A stretch of 64,000 nt of DNA, from contig CM075344.1 of the NCBI GenBank assembly GCA_037693485.1, forward strand, positions 37,201,501-37,265,500, in the 5' to 3' direction. The notes under the pieces are model-generated. The model made no database searches. It saw nothing but the letters and a program-made list of their open reading frames with translations, and was not told the origin of the DNA. Positions 9,221 through 21,012 of the stretch are shown in pieces; position 1 is the first letter of the stretch, and every line of letters starts with the position of its first letter. The position numbers and the translations under genes are program-made. The stretch is from Kitagawia praeruptora. Taxonomy: Eukaryota > Streptophyta > Magnoliopsida > Apiales > Apiaceae.

Positions 9221-9442
9221 AAATTAACTATATACATAAAATCCGGTCCGATCCGGTCCGGACCGGGTGTTTTCAGGGTTTGGACCGGACCGGACCGAAG
9301 ACCGGTTTTTTTTATTTTACGGACCGGGACCGGACCGGTTATATCCGATCCGGTCCGGTCCGGTCCGGTCCTTGGACCGGTAGATCCGGTCCGGTCTAAT
9401 TTACCGGTCCAGACCGGAAAATTGTGCAGCCCTAAACACCAT

Positions 9443-11001
9443 TGTTTGTGCTCGGAGTTTTTGTTGGAGAAATTAGGAGAAGAGAAACAAAGGTGAAACA
9501 GAAGAAAAAAAAAGTAGAGATATATATTTTTTCATGTTTTTGACTATGTATGAAAAAGAACAGAAAATTTTAAAAAACAAAGGACATAGTGAAAATTATT
9601 CAAAGAAAAAAAATGGTGATTAGGGTGATCTAAGGTTACAGGTTACATGAATTTTCAATATAAAAATTAACATTTTAAATTTATTCATGTGAAAAATTAT
9701 GTTTAAACGACGCGTATCAAATACCAAATTTGGTTATCATTCAGGATAAAGAGAATATACCTGACACGGTAGAAAAGTTTTCTATATATGTGGCTTAAAA
9801 TCATGTATTTATCAATTGTTTTATAAATCTAACTGTAACGATGAAAATTTTATGCAAAAATAAGTAGGTGTGTAAAATTTTATAAATTTTATTCTTTAAA
9901 AATATATTTAATTTAACATGATATTTTATATATGGTTTACAATATGAACGTAACGGCTCAGATTTTATATCATTTTTTATTAAAAATTGCATCATGTACA
10001 AAATCAATTTCTATATAATTTTGTGTATTCATTAATTTTTGTGTAATCTTTTAATCTTTCGGTTGAATTTTCATAAAAACTATTGTAAATATGAATTTGA
10101 AGCCGCATAGGTAGAGAATTGTTCTTGTTCTGTACCAAATATCAAATTGCTAGAAATTTTTTCAGGATGCCTCATCTCATTTTCTAAAAAAATTTGGGAG
10201 CATGACTTGAAATTGAAATTATGTAATTTTTTTTTTCCTTTTTTCGTTAATCAAACACATTGGATATACGTGTGGGTGACGTCTCCAAATCTCCACTTTT
10301 AAGCCAGAGTAGATGAAATTTGAATTAAAAAATAGTTGGGTGTGTGAAATGAATTTCTTGGGGTGAAATTTCATATAATACCGTTTCTTATTCTCTCTTT
10401 TTCTCATACTCAGAAAATTTATTTGTTAGTCTTTTTGTCCAATTCTTTTGTCTTATTTGAATTTTTATGATTAATTTGATCAAAATTTACGTATCATTTT
10501 TTTTATAACTACAAAATCAGAAAAATAAATATTAAAAATATATATTGAATATTTTTTTTTTGCTAAATTATATTGAATATTTTTCATAGTGTTGTACTAA
10601 AAAAATGTATTTTATAGTGATATAATGTTAGCTATTTTACAACTTTAAATGCAAGTGCATATATCGTAATAAATAGTATATATAAATTCGTTCCCGAGAG
10701 CACTAAATAACAAGTGGTTTAAAAACATGAACTATATATCACTAAATATTAAACAAAACAATTAATATTCCAAGATTTATGAAACTAGGCCTTTATTTCA
10801 ACTTGTGTTTTTCAATAAGTTACTATTTTGTTTTCTAGTTTAATGCTTCAATTCCTAATCTAAGGTTTTAAACTAATCACAAGAAACTTCTGAATCTCAA
10901 ATGATTTTAATTCATCAACTAATTCCCATCTTTCTATGAAGAATTTAAGTTGTAGAACAATATTAATCTCCACCTTAATTGAGTGCCTAGGATGTTTAAG
11001 T
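9443..11001. other. AT-rich intergenic DNA
   Basis: No gene, RNA or bounded repeat is supported here. Two short frames (9801-10007 and 10219-10407, minus) are AT-biased with no domain. Confidence 0.5.
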
Positions 11002-11142
11002 TGTTAAAATAAAGAGAAAACCCCAATATTATTATAATCAAGCCAAAGTTTATAATACATATCTCAATACTTATATAGTAAACCTATATAAGATAAAATA
11101 CCGAAAATACCCTTAATACAATATTATGTATATATTCTAACA
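11002..11142 (-). repeat. 3' LTR of the minus-strand copia element
   Basis: 141 bp with TG...CA ends, matching 14992-15132 with several point differences. Confidence 0.88.
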
Positions 11143-11153
11143 TCCCCCCAAAC

Positions 11154-12038
11154 TCACGATGATGCAGCAATGAGCATTGAGAGTTTGTCAGACAAGAAAT
11201 GGAAGCGCGAAACAGAGTGAGACTTTGTGAAAATGTCAACAATCTGAAGTGCATAAGAGACATAAGGTAAGGTGATGGTACCCTGCTGCAAATGATGACG
11301 AGTCACATGACAATCAATTTCTATATGTTTAGAGCGCTCATGAAAGACGGAATTACGAGCAATATAGACTGTACTCTTATTATCACAATATAGCGAAGTA
11401 GGACGAGTAAGCTTAACACCCAAATCTGCAAGCAACTGACGTAACCAAAAAACTTCACAAGTAGTAGAAGCATGATACTCAGCTTCCGAAGATGATCGAG
11501 AAACAACATCCTGCTTCTCACTTTTCCATGAAATAAGAGAATCGCCAAGAAAAATACAAAAACCGGTAGTAGATTTACGATCCTCTGGATCGCCAGCCCA
11601 ATCAGCATCATTATAAGCACGCAACTCTAAAGATGATGAAGAAGGAAACAAAAGACTCTGAAATTGAGTCCCACGAAGATACCTGAGAATGCGAAGAACT
11701 GCAGCCCAATGTACAGTATTAGGAAAAGTGACAAACTGGCTAACTACATGAACAACATGTGCAATATCCGATCGAGTAACAGTGAGATAAACAAGACTAC
11801 CAACAATCATGCGATATAAACTAGGATCCGCTAAGGGAAGACCATCAGATGGAGAATATCTAGCATTCATCTCTAGAGGAGTATCCACAGTCTTGTTATC
11901 AGTAAGACGTGCACGATCAAGCAAATCAGCAATGTACTTAGATTGAGATAAAAGATACCCCTTTGGTGAACTAGCAACCTCAATTCCCAGAAAGTAACGG
12001 AGCAAACCTAAATCTTTCATAGCAAAACAATGAGCCAA
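11154..12038 (-). pseudogene. Copia RT C-terminus and RNase H
   Basis: The frame opens in the RT tail (FAMKDLGLLRYFLGIEV) and runs through the RNase H domain: YNDADWAG (first catalytic Asp), RSSSEAEYHA (Glu), CDNKS (Asp) and the terminal HIEIDCH block. It degrades the RNA strand of the cDNA hybrid. It is out of frame with the integrase/RT frame, which ends nearby at 12017, so a frameshift lies near 12030. It ends just before the polypurine tract. Confidence 0.85.
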
Positions 12039-13960
12039 TTCCCTTTTAATGACTCAATACCATCATAGTCATCACCAGTAATAATCATATCATCAACATA
12101 TAAAGACAAAAGGATACGACCAGCACTCGTGCATCTTACGAATAAAGCAGAATCATGATGACTAGGACGAAAACCAAATGAAATAAGCACAGTAGAAAAC
12201 TTATCGAACCAACAACGAGATGATTGTCGAAGACCATAAATTAATTTACGAAGTCTACAGACATAACCTGGTTGATGCGGAAGTCCATGAGGAGGTGTCA
12301 TATAAACTTCCTCGTGAAGATCACCATACAAAAATGCATTCTTAACATCCATCTGAAAAATTTTCCATTTACTAGAAGAAGCAACTGCAATCAAAGTACG
12401 AACCGTTGTCATCTTTGCAACAGGAGCAAAGTTCTCTTCATAATCCAGGCCATACTCCTGAGAGTAGCCTTTAGCAACAAGTCGAGCCTTATAACGCTCA
12501 ACGAATCCATCAGATTTGGTCTTAATTTTATAGACCCAACGACAACCAATAGCATGTTTTCCTAGTGGTAATGGAACTAAATCCAATGTATGAGTTTGGT
12601 GTAGAGCAGTAAGTTCCTCAGCCATAGCATTCTGCCACAGAGGATCAGGAACAGCCTCTCTATATGATGCAGGCTCAGACAAACGGTGAACAGAAGTAAC
12701 AAATGAAACAAATGAAGGAGAATAAGAATAAACAAAATCAGGAAGTTGAGTGGACTTACGTGTACGAGTGGATTTACGAATGGGTGGAGGATTCGGAATC
12801 TCTTGAGACGATGGAGTGGGGGAAGAATCTGAAATCTCTGGTGACGATTGAGTGGTTGGAGAAGCAGGTGGAGATATGGAAGTTTGATCCGAAATCTCTG
12901 GTGACGATTGAGTGGTTGGAGAAGCAGGTGGAGACGTGGATGTCTCGGGAACTGAAGTATTATTTGTGGTTGAAACTTCCTTAGTGTCCATGCCAAATGG
13001 ATCAATACGAATAAGATCCGCCTTCGTCATATGATGTGAACTAGCAGGAACAGAGAAAAATGGAATATGCTCTAGAAAATAAACATGTCGAGAAAGATAC
13101 AATTTTTGACTAACCGGGTCAAAACAACGATATCCTTTCTGAGTCACACCGTAGCCCAAAAAGACACATAAAGCAGACTTAGCAGACAATTTAGTACGCT
13201 CAACTTGTGGCTTGAGAACAAAACATGTACAACCAAAGACACGCAGTGAAGCATAATCAGGCACTTCTTCATATAATTTCTCAAAAGGAGACATACCTGA
13301 ATTTTGAGCAGTTGGAATTCTGTTAATCACATAAACAGCCGTAAGAAGTGCTTCACCCCAAAATATACTAGGAACATCAGCTGAAAACAAAAATGAGCGA
13401 GTTGTTTCAACAAGGCGACGATGTTTTCTTTCAGCAACACCATTTTGTTGAGGAGTGTCGGTACATGAACTTTGACGTATGGTCCCATCCGAAGCAAGCC
13501 ATCGATAAAAAGCATTAGAAGTGTATTCACCTCCCAAATCACAACGAAAATATTTAATGACAACATTATGTTGAGTTTTTATATGAGCTCTAAAATCTTT
13601 ATACATATCCAGAAAATCAGACATGCGCTTCATAAGATAAATCCACGTATAACCAGTGAAATCATCAATAAACGAAACATAATATCTAGATCCTCCTTTT
13701 GTAGGAATAGGAGCAGGTCCCCACACATCAGAATGCACAATATCAAATGGAGAAAGAGAATATGTAACACTCTTGTGAAAAGGTAAAGCAGAAAATTTCG
13801 CTAATTTACAACCACTACAATCAAAAATATCATGAGATTTCAACTGTCCCAAGGCTCCGATTGAGACCAAAAACTTTAAGTAAGGTTGAGAAACATGACC
13901 TAAACATGCATGCCATAAGTAAAAGTCAGAAGATGAATCACTCAAACGAAAAGAGGACAA
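12017..13960 (-). pseudogene. Copia integrase and reverse transcriptase
   Basis: The order is GAG-pre-integrase (LWHACLGH, then the zinc-binding Cys pair), the integrase core (HSDVWGP, VSFIDDFTGYTW, the aspartate in RCDLGGEY, the glutamate in QQNGVAERKH), a Ser/Pro-rich linker, and copia RT (YKARLVAKGYSQ, QMDVKNAFLYGDL, YVDDMIITG). The linker holds a 20-codon tandem duplication (12821-12940) containing SPPASPTTQSSPEIS. The frame is lost near 12030. No ATG of its own is expected, because it is part of a polyprotein. Confidence 0.87.
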
Positions 13961-14412
13961 ATCAACACTAGGAGTTCCAACAACAAATATATTAAGTTCA
14001 TCAAAACATAAAGTCCTCCCTGTTTACAACCATTCCCGATAACCATTTGAGATCTTGGATCCGTAACACAACAAGTAGTAGGAGAAAAGGATACAAAGTA
14101 ACCAGACTCACATAATTGACTAACCGAAACAAGATTTAGCTTAAGATTCGAAATAAAATAAACTTCAAAGAGAGACACAGTTGGAGTAACAACAGAACCA
14201 ACACCTTTCAATGACATAGGAGTGCCATCAGCAGTCATGATGGATAGAGATGTATGATCAAAAAATGAAACGAAAGATGACCAATGCGGAGACATATGAT
14301 GAGATGCACCCGAATCCAGAATCCATAAAGAAGAAAACATACTTGAAGTACCCGTTGACAAAAGTCCTGTTGACGATGAGACATACATGGTAAAAAAAAT
14401 TGCTGAAAACAA
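13942..14412 (-). pseudogene. Copia aspartic protease fragment
   Basis: LDSGASHHMSP holds the DSGA active-site motif of the copia protease, which cleaves the polyprotein. Conserved copia text follows (NLVSVSQLCESGY). The frame shifts near 14020 relative to the integrase frame, so the polyprotein cannot be made intact. Gag should precede it but is absent. Confidence 0.82.
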
Positions 14413-14991
14413 AATCGAATCCAGATATGAAACTTAACCCGAAACCAATTCCAAAGTCAAAAGAAACAATTCTCCAATCCAAAATAGAATCCGAAAACAA
14501 ATCCAAATCCAAATCAAAAATCTAATTCCAATTCTGAATCCAAATCCAAAGCCAATACCAAATCTGAAGCAAATAAACCAAATAACTACAACTAGAATAT
14601 CTCAACAATCAAGTAATATAGATGTCAATCAATCAACAACACCCAACTTATAAGATCAAGAACAACGCAAGAAATGAATTATAAGCAATCTATTTGAACC
14701 CTTAAAATCTGACCTTCCGGAACTCCAAATACGATCCCTACCGTTCAAAACTTAGATATTGATGCAAAGAAGTCTCTGTCAAAATTTCAGGACAATCCAA
14801 CGGTTGAAACTTCGGGAATTGTAAAACGAAGTTGGCTGATTTGGTCAGAAAAATTCCTACAAATTTTCAAAATAAATTTGTTTTTGTAACGTAACTCTAC
14901 CTCTCTAACGATTCGGTTAAACACCCACTCCCTCAACAAATTAAACGATGAATTTGATTATCATCTCCCTCGAAACCTAGCTTTGATACCA
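14413..14991 (-). other. Untranslated/deleted 5' region of the copia element, with PBS
   Basis: Contains simple ATCCAAATC reiterations (14440-14580) and the PBS at 14980-14991. No gag homology was seen. Confidence 0.6.
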
Positions 14992-15132
14992 TGTTAGAAT
15001 AAAGAGAAAAACCAAATAATATTATAATCAAGCCAATATTTATAATACATGTCTCAATACTTATATAGTAAACCTATATTAGATAAAATACCGAAAATAC
15101 CATTAATACAATAATATGTATATATTCTAACA
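14992..15132 (-). repeat. 5' LTR of the minus-strand copia element
   Basis: 141 bp, bounded by the PBS and by the TSD TAAGT. Confidence 0.88.
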
Positions 15133-15464
15133 TAAGTATATTCCTATCTTAAACACAAATTAGCAATTTACTAATCCCAAGCTATACAAATTATTTTCAC
15201 AAGTCAACCTAATTTGCCAAATCAATTTCAAGGTTGATCACTCCTTGAAAATCATTAAACACAAATTCATATATACAATTGATACGAACACCAAAATAGA
15301 GAATTGAAGAATATTTATATATATATACACAAATATACATTAAAGATCCAGAAAGACTTTTAGTTAAATATCACAAAAGAGAACACTAAATACAAGAAAG
15401 AAGACATGATATCAAGTTTACAATAAAAAAAAGTGAAGAAGAGATAAAACTCTAAAATACTTTC

Positions 15465-15966
15465 TGTTGGATATTTTATTGTAATTGGATTGATTAGTTG
15501 ATCAATGTAATCGTAATGTTACATCGAACAAGTTGGGAGAGTGCGGAGTGCATGCTCTGTTCGAGTTCGTTATGATTTCAGTATTATTGCTTATGAGACA
15601 TGTCTATTGACATCAAACACACCTGTTAGAATGAGGTGTGTCTTTTGTCAAAAGACACATCTTGAGATATGTCTGTTGGTATTAGACATGACTGTTGGAA
15701 TGGGATGTGTCTGTTGGGAAAAGACACATCTTGAGATGTGTCTATTGGCAAAAGACAAATCTATTGACATCTATAAATAGGTGTTGCATTGATCATTTTC
15801 ATATAGTTGGTTCATTTGAAATTCATAACAAAACACATTCTCTCTTCTTGCAGAATTTTTTACTTTATCCGATTGAATTATTTGGGTGAACCACAAATAA
15901 CTTCAATCTGAAAGTGTTCACACGACTTCAGAAAAATCCAAGTTATAATCACCCTATTCCCCAACA
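15465..15966 (+). repeat. 5' LTR with palindromic U3 repeats and TATA
   Basis: The LTR holds inverted pairs AGACACATCT-TG-AGATGTGTCT (15722-15743, perfect; 15653-15674, one change) within a region of reiterated GTGTCT words. CTATAAATAGG follows at about 15771-15781, so the palindromes sit 30 to 120 bp upstream of the TATA. Confidence 0.88.
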
Positions 15967-15993
15967 AAGATTGAAGTTATCTATTTTCTGAAG

Positions 15994-16806
15994 ATGGTGA
16001 ACGCAGAATCTGCAAAAGATATGACAAGCAAGTTTGCAAAATTGGACAAGTTTGAGGGTCAGGATTTTAGAAGATGGCAGAAGAAGATGCATTTTCTATT
16101 GACGACACTGAAGGTTGTATATGTTTTGAGTACCCCTATTCCAGAAGTGATTGAGAATGAAACCACTGAACAAACAAGGAAGCGTTGCAAATGGGAAAAC
16201 GATGACTACATCTGCCGCGGTCACATATTAAATGGTATGTCTGATTCCCTTTTTGATATATACCAAAATGTTGAGTCAGCGAAAGAATTGTGGGATTCTC
16301 TTGAATCCAAGTACATGGCAGAAGACGCTTCTAGTAAGAAGTTTCTGGTCAGTAATTTTATGATTTATAAAATGGTCGATTCTAGACCGGTGATGGAACA
16401 ATACAATGAATTGTTAAGGATTCTGGGACAGTTTGCCCAACACAATCTGAAGATGGATGAATCTATCTCAGTTTCTGGTGTTATAGACAAACTACCACCG
16501 TCATGGAAGAATTTTAAACACTCCTTGAAACATAATAAAGATGATATGACTCTGGTTCAACTTGGAAGTCACTTCAGAATTGAAGAGACTTTGAGGACTC
16601 AAGAAATTGAGAATAATCCTAAGGGAAAGAACCAAGTCGGTAACTCTTCTGTGAATATGGTGGATTTTACAAGAACTCTAAGAATGGCAAGAGTGATAAA
16701 CGAAAGTTTAAAGGAAACAACAACAATTCTTCCAACAAAAGGCCTAAGATGGCATGTTGGAAGTGTGGCAAACCTGGACAATTTAGAAGGATTGTCGGGT
16801 TGGTAA
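15994..16806 (+). pseudogene. Copia Gag
   Basis: Starts MVNAESAKDMTSKFAKLDKF and keeps the copia Gag core (FRRWQKKMHFLL, AKELWDSLESKY, LPPSWKNFKHSL). After about residue 225 the frame shifts. The CCHC knuckle (CWKCGKPG) is read in the next frame and is itself cut by another shift at its last cysteine. Gag would assemble particles around the RNA. The ATG is 28 bp from the LTR. Confidence 0.85.
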
Positions 16807-16936
16807 AGGCAAGCAAGAAAAGCAAAATGCTGGTCTAAGTGGATCTAAGGATCCAGAAAAGCAACAAGGTCAGATTTTAATACAAAATTATAATTCTGGT
16901 CAGAATTATGTATCACTAATATCTGAGGCATTTTAT

Positions 16937-18019
16937 GTGCAGGATGACAATGTTGCTTGGTGGATTGATTCAGGAGCAACGAGTCATGTATGCAAAGATC
17001 TTCGTTGGTTCATAGACTTTCAACCAATCGAAGATGGATCTATCTTAAAGATGAGAAATGTTGCAACTGAACCGATCAAAGGACTAGGAAATGTTAAGAT
17101 AGTTTTTACTTCTGGAAAATGTATATTGTTAAATAAAGTTTTGTATGTTCCTGGGATTCGTAAGAATCTCTTGTCTGGTGTTGTATTGAACAATTGTGGA
17201 TATAAACAAGTTGATGAAAGTGACAAATATATATTGTCAAAACATGGCTCTTTTGTTGGCTTTGGCTATTTGTGTAATGGTATGTTTATGTTGAATGTAA
17301 ATACTCCATTTATTGATGAATCTGCTTGCATGGCTTCTACTAGTACTAGCAATAATTTGAATAAACCAGAATTATGGCATGCTAGACTAGGACATGTATA
17401 TTACAAAAGAATAAAGGATATGTCAAAAATGAGTCTCATACCTGCTATTGATTTAGACAATGAAAAATGCAAAACATGCATGTTAACAAAGATAACTAGA
17501 ATGCCCTTTAAAGAGGTTAATAGGGTGTCTGATGTTTTAGAACTAATACATAGTGATTTATGTGATTTCCATTCTACACCATCATTAGGAAATAAAAAGT
17601 ATGTAGTTACTTTTATTGATGATGCTACAAGATATTGCTATGTATATTTATTGCATGCTAAGGATGAAGCTCTTGAATTCTTTAAAATTTATAAAGAAGA
17701 AGTAGAGCTACATCAGAGTACCATGATTAAAAATCTACGTACTGATAGAGGAGGTGAGTATTATGATCCGGTTTATTTTCAATCTACTGGTTTAATACAT
17801 CAAACCACGGCTCCTTATATACCACAGCAAAATGGTGTGGCAGAGAGAATGAATAGGACTTTAAAAGAAATGGTTAATTCCTTGTTATCCTACTCGGGTT
17901 TGAGTGAGGGATTTTGGGGTGAGGCTAGGTTGACAGCCTGTCATTTATTGATCGAATTCCTAGTAAGAGGATTAAGATTACCCCTTATGAACTTTGGTAT
18001 AAAGAGTCACCAAAATTGA
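16937..18019 (+). pseudogene. Copia protease and integrase
   Basis: Protease motif WIDSGATSHVC, then GAG-pre-integrase (ELWHARLGH, CKTC). The integrase core has SDLCD, FIDDATRYC, LRTDRGGEY and QQNGVAERMNRTL, so all three catalytic acids are present. A frameshift near 17945 separates the integrase C-terminus. Confidence 0.86.
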
Positions 18020-18873
18020 GTTTTCTGAGAGTTTGGGGATGTAGAGCAGTTGTAAGACTCACTGAACCCAAAAGAAGAAACTTGGGTGAACGAGGTATAG
18101 ATTGCATATTTATTGGTTATGCTGAGCATTCCATAGCATATAGATTCTATGTGTTAGAATCTAATGACTATGTATCTGTGAACTCGATTATCGAGTCAAG
18201 AGATGCTATATTTGATGAAAACAGATTTACATCTATACCTAGACCAAGGGACATGCTTCAGAATTCTTCTAGTAGGAACTCAGTTTCTACTGAAGATGTG
18301 AATGGACCGTCTGAACCAAGGAGAAGCACTAGAGCTAGAAAAGCAAAGTCTTTTGGAGATGACTTTCATCTTTATCTAGTAGAAGGCTCTAGGGATGAAA
18401 TTGAATATCAATACCAATATTGTTTTGTTATTAAGGAGGATCCAAATACTTTTAGTGAAGCTATGAAATCTAGGGATGTTGCATTCTGGAAAGAAGCTAT
18501 CCAAGATGAAATGGATTCTATCATGAATAATAATACTTGGGAATTGAGTGATCTGCCCCCTGGTTGTAAAACATTGGGAAACAGATGGATCTTCAAAAGG
18601 AAAATGAAGGTGGACGGTACCATAGATAAGTTTAAAGCCATATTGGTAATCCAAGGTTTTAGACAAAAAGAAGGGATTGATTATTTTGATACTTATGCTC
18701 CTGTTGCTAGAATCTCCACTATTAGGTTGTTAATAGCACTTGCTGCTATACACAACCTTGTCATTCACCAAATGGATGTGAAAACTGCATTCTTGAATGG
18801 TGAATTAGATGAAGAGATTTATATGAAACAATCCGAAGGGTTTGTTATGCCTGGTTGTGAGAACAAGGTGTGA
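18016..18873 (+). pseudogene. Copia integrase C-terminus and RT N-terminal part
   Basis: LRVWGCRA, as in copia integrase tails, then the linker (RRSTRARKAKSF) and RT (WIFKRKMKVDGT, YAPVARISTIRLLIALAA, QMDVKTAFLNGELDEEIYM). It ends at a TGA where the family normally has Trp or Cys before KLKKSIYGLKQAP. Confidence 0.86.
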
Positions 18874-18876
18874 AAA

Positions 18877-19191
18877 TTGAAGAAATCAATTTATGGTCTG
18901 AAACAAGCACCGAAGGATTGGCATGATAAATTTGATACTGTGGTCTTGTCTAACGGTTATTTTCTCAACCAAGCAGACAAGTGTGTATATAGCAAATTTG
19001 ATGCTTCTGGTAAAGGAGTTATAATTTGTTTATATGTGGATGACATGTTGATTTTTGGTACTGACCAAAATCAAGTGGATAAAACCAAGAAGTTCTTGTC
19101 ATCTAATTTTGATATGAAAGACATGAGGGAGGCTGAGGTGATTCTTGGTATAAGGATCAAGCGTGAGAAGAATGGTATTTCAATTTCTTAA
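18877..19191 (+). pseudogene. Copia RT, C-terminal part
   Basis: Continues in frame after the TGA: KSIYGLKQAPKDW and LYVDDMLIFG (the catalytic YVDD). It stops at a TAA where relatives have a Gln codon before SHYIEKIL. Confidence 0.85.
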
Positions 19192-19994
19192 TCTCATTAT
19201 ATTGAGAAGATTCTGAAAAGATTTAACTTTAAGGATTGTTCTCCCGTTAGCACTCCTCTTGATCCTAGTATTAAACTCTTATCTAATACAGGTGTTGCAG
19301 TATCTCAACTTGAATACTCAAGGGCTATTGGTAGTCTTATGTATGCCATGATAAGCACTAGGCCAGATATTGCATATGCTGTTGGAAAGCTTAGTAGGTA
19401 CACTAGCAAACCAAGTTCACATCATTGGAAAGCCTTAAGCCGAGTGTTCAAGTACTTGAAAGGAACCATGGATTATGGTTTGACATATACTGGATTTCCT
19501 TCGGTGATTGAAGGTCATTCAGATGCAAGTTGGATTTCCAATAAGGAGATCATTCTTCCACAAGTGGATGGGTATTCCTTCTTGGGGGAGGTGCTATCTC
19601 TTGGGCATCGAAGAAACAAAGTTGCATTACTGATTCAACGATGGAATCTGAATTTATGGCATTATCAGCGGCTGGTAAAGAAGCTGAATGGCTAAGAAAT
19701 CTGATTTATGAGATTTCATTGTGGCCTAAACCGATATCACCCATATCTATTAGATGTGATAGTGAGTCTGCCTTGGCGAATGCTTATAGACAAGTGTTCA
19801 AAGGCAAGTCTAGACACTTAGGTGTTAGACACAGCATGATTCGTGAGCTTATCATGCATGGTGTTATATCAGTGGAGTTTATAAGAACTCAACATAATTT
19901 AGCCGATCATCTAACCAAAGGGTTGAGTAGAGATCTTGTGCACAAGTCGGCTATAGGGATGGGATTAAAGTCCATCAAAAACCTCTCATGTTGA
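19192..19994 (+). pseudogene. Copia RNase H
   Basis: In-frame text continues past the TAA: MYAMISTRPDIAYAVGKLS, HSDASWIS, then a shift near 19560, then TMESEFMALSAAGKEAEW, CDSESALA and HNLADHLTKGLSRD. The catalytic Asp and Glu residues are recognisable across the two frames. Confidence 0.85.
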
Positions 19995-20510
19995 GATACC
20001 CAATTCCCATCTAATATGACATTAGGTGCTGAATTCAATGTGGAAAGCTTAACATTTAGAGATTGGACCACATTAAAGTATCATCCCAAGGCATGTGTTC
20101 AGACCTGCAAGTTAAGGATGTTGAAGTTTATTTTCTTAATAGTTCTTTTGAAAAATTGCATATGCAGGTGCGAGAATAAAAGAACTACCTATTTGAGCAT
20201 GAAGTTTAGCTGCTTCAAGAAGCTTGGACTTGGCTTTAATATGCTTAAGAAGGATTATGACACTAGGCTAGTAAAATATGGTGTCAAGTAAGAACATTTG
20301 AGAATGTAGAGTTATGTGTATATTATCTTCATGTATTCACTATGAATAACGATGGTTCAATTCATAGTGACACCTTGGTATTCGAATATTTGGAATGTGT
20401 AATATACTAATGTGAAATTCAATCGTCACGATATTTCATTTATGCATAAGTTTGTTGTTTGTTGTGATTTTGTTTAGTTAATCATGGATTACGCTAAAAT
20501 GGGGGAGGAT

Positions 20511-21007
20511 TGTTGGATATTTTAGTGTAATTGGATTGACTAGTTGATCAATGTAATCGTAATGTTACATCGAACAAGTTGGGAGAGTGCGGAGTGCATG
20601 CTCTGTTCGAGTTCGTTATGATTTCAGTATTATTGCTTATGAGACATGTCTATTGGCATCAAACACACCTGTTAGAATGAGGTGTGTCTTTTTGCAAAAG
20701 ACACATCTTGAGATGTGTCTGTTAGTATTAGACATGACTGTTGGAATGGGATGTGTCTGTTGGGAAAAGACACATCTTGAGATGTGTCTATTGGCAAAAG
20801 ACACATCTATTGACATTTATAAATAGGTATTGATCATTTTCATATAGTTGGTTCATTTGAAATTCATAACAAAACACATTCTCTCTTCTTGTAGAATTTC
20901 TGACTTTATTCGATTGAATTATTTGGGTGAACCACAAATAACTTCAATCTGAAAGTGTTCACACGACTTCAGAAAAATCCAAGTTATAATCACCCTATTT
21001 CCCAACA
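20511..21007 (+). repeat. 3' LTR of the plus-strand copia element
   Basis: Keeps both U3 palindromes perfect (20699-20720 and 20768-20789). Preceded by a polypurine tract at 20497-20510. Confidence 0.88.
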
Positions 21008-21012
21008 CTTTC

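Larger units (their letters stand above)
6943..9434. mobile_element. hAT-type MITE, copy 2, split by a TR-GAG element
   Basis: The ends TAGGGCTGCACAA and TTGTGCAGCCCTA are perfect inverses. The 8-bp duplication AACACCAT flanks it (6935-6942 and 9435-9442). It is the reverse-oriented relative of the element at 1968-2620. Removing the 1815-bp LTR element and one AAATT leaves about 672 bp that aligns with copy 1 throughout. Confidence 0.88.
11002..15132 (-). mobile_element. Ty1-copia element lacking gag (minus strand)
   Basis: Very short LTRs of 141 bp (11002-11142 and 14992-15132) begin TGTTA and end CTAACA. The TSD TAAGT is at 10997-11001 and 15133-15137. On the minus strand the PBS TGGTATCAAAGC (14980-14991) fits initiator tRNA-Met with one change, and the PPT TGGGGGGAT is at 11143-11151. 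The coding order protease, integrase, RT, RNase H is the copia order. About 570 bp between the PBS and protease hold no gag, only ATCCAAATC-like repeats, so gag was lost by deletion. Confidence 0.9.
15465..21007 (+). mobile_element. Ty1-copia element, 5.5 kb, plus strand
   Basis: LTRs at 15465-15966 and 20511-21007 (502 and 497 bp) start TGTTGG and end CCAACA. The TSD CTTTC is at 15460-15464 and 21008-21012. The PPT AAAATGGGGGAGGAT precedes the 3' LTR. Gag begins only 28 bp after the 5' LTR, and the intervening sequence (AAGATTGAAGTTATC) is not the usual tRNA-Met PBS. Gag, protease, integrase, RT and RNase H are all present but broken by at least two stops and three frameshifts. Confidence 0.92.
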
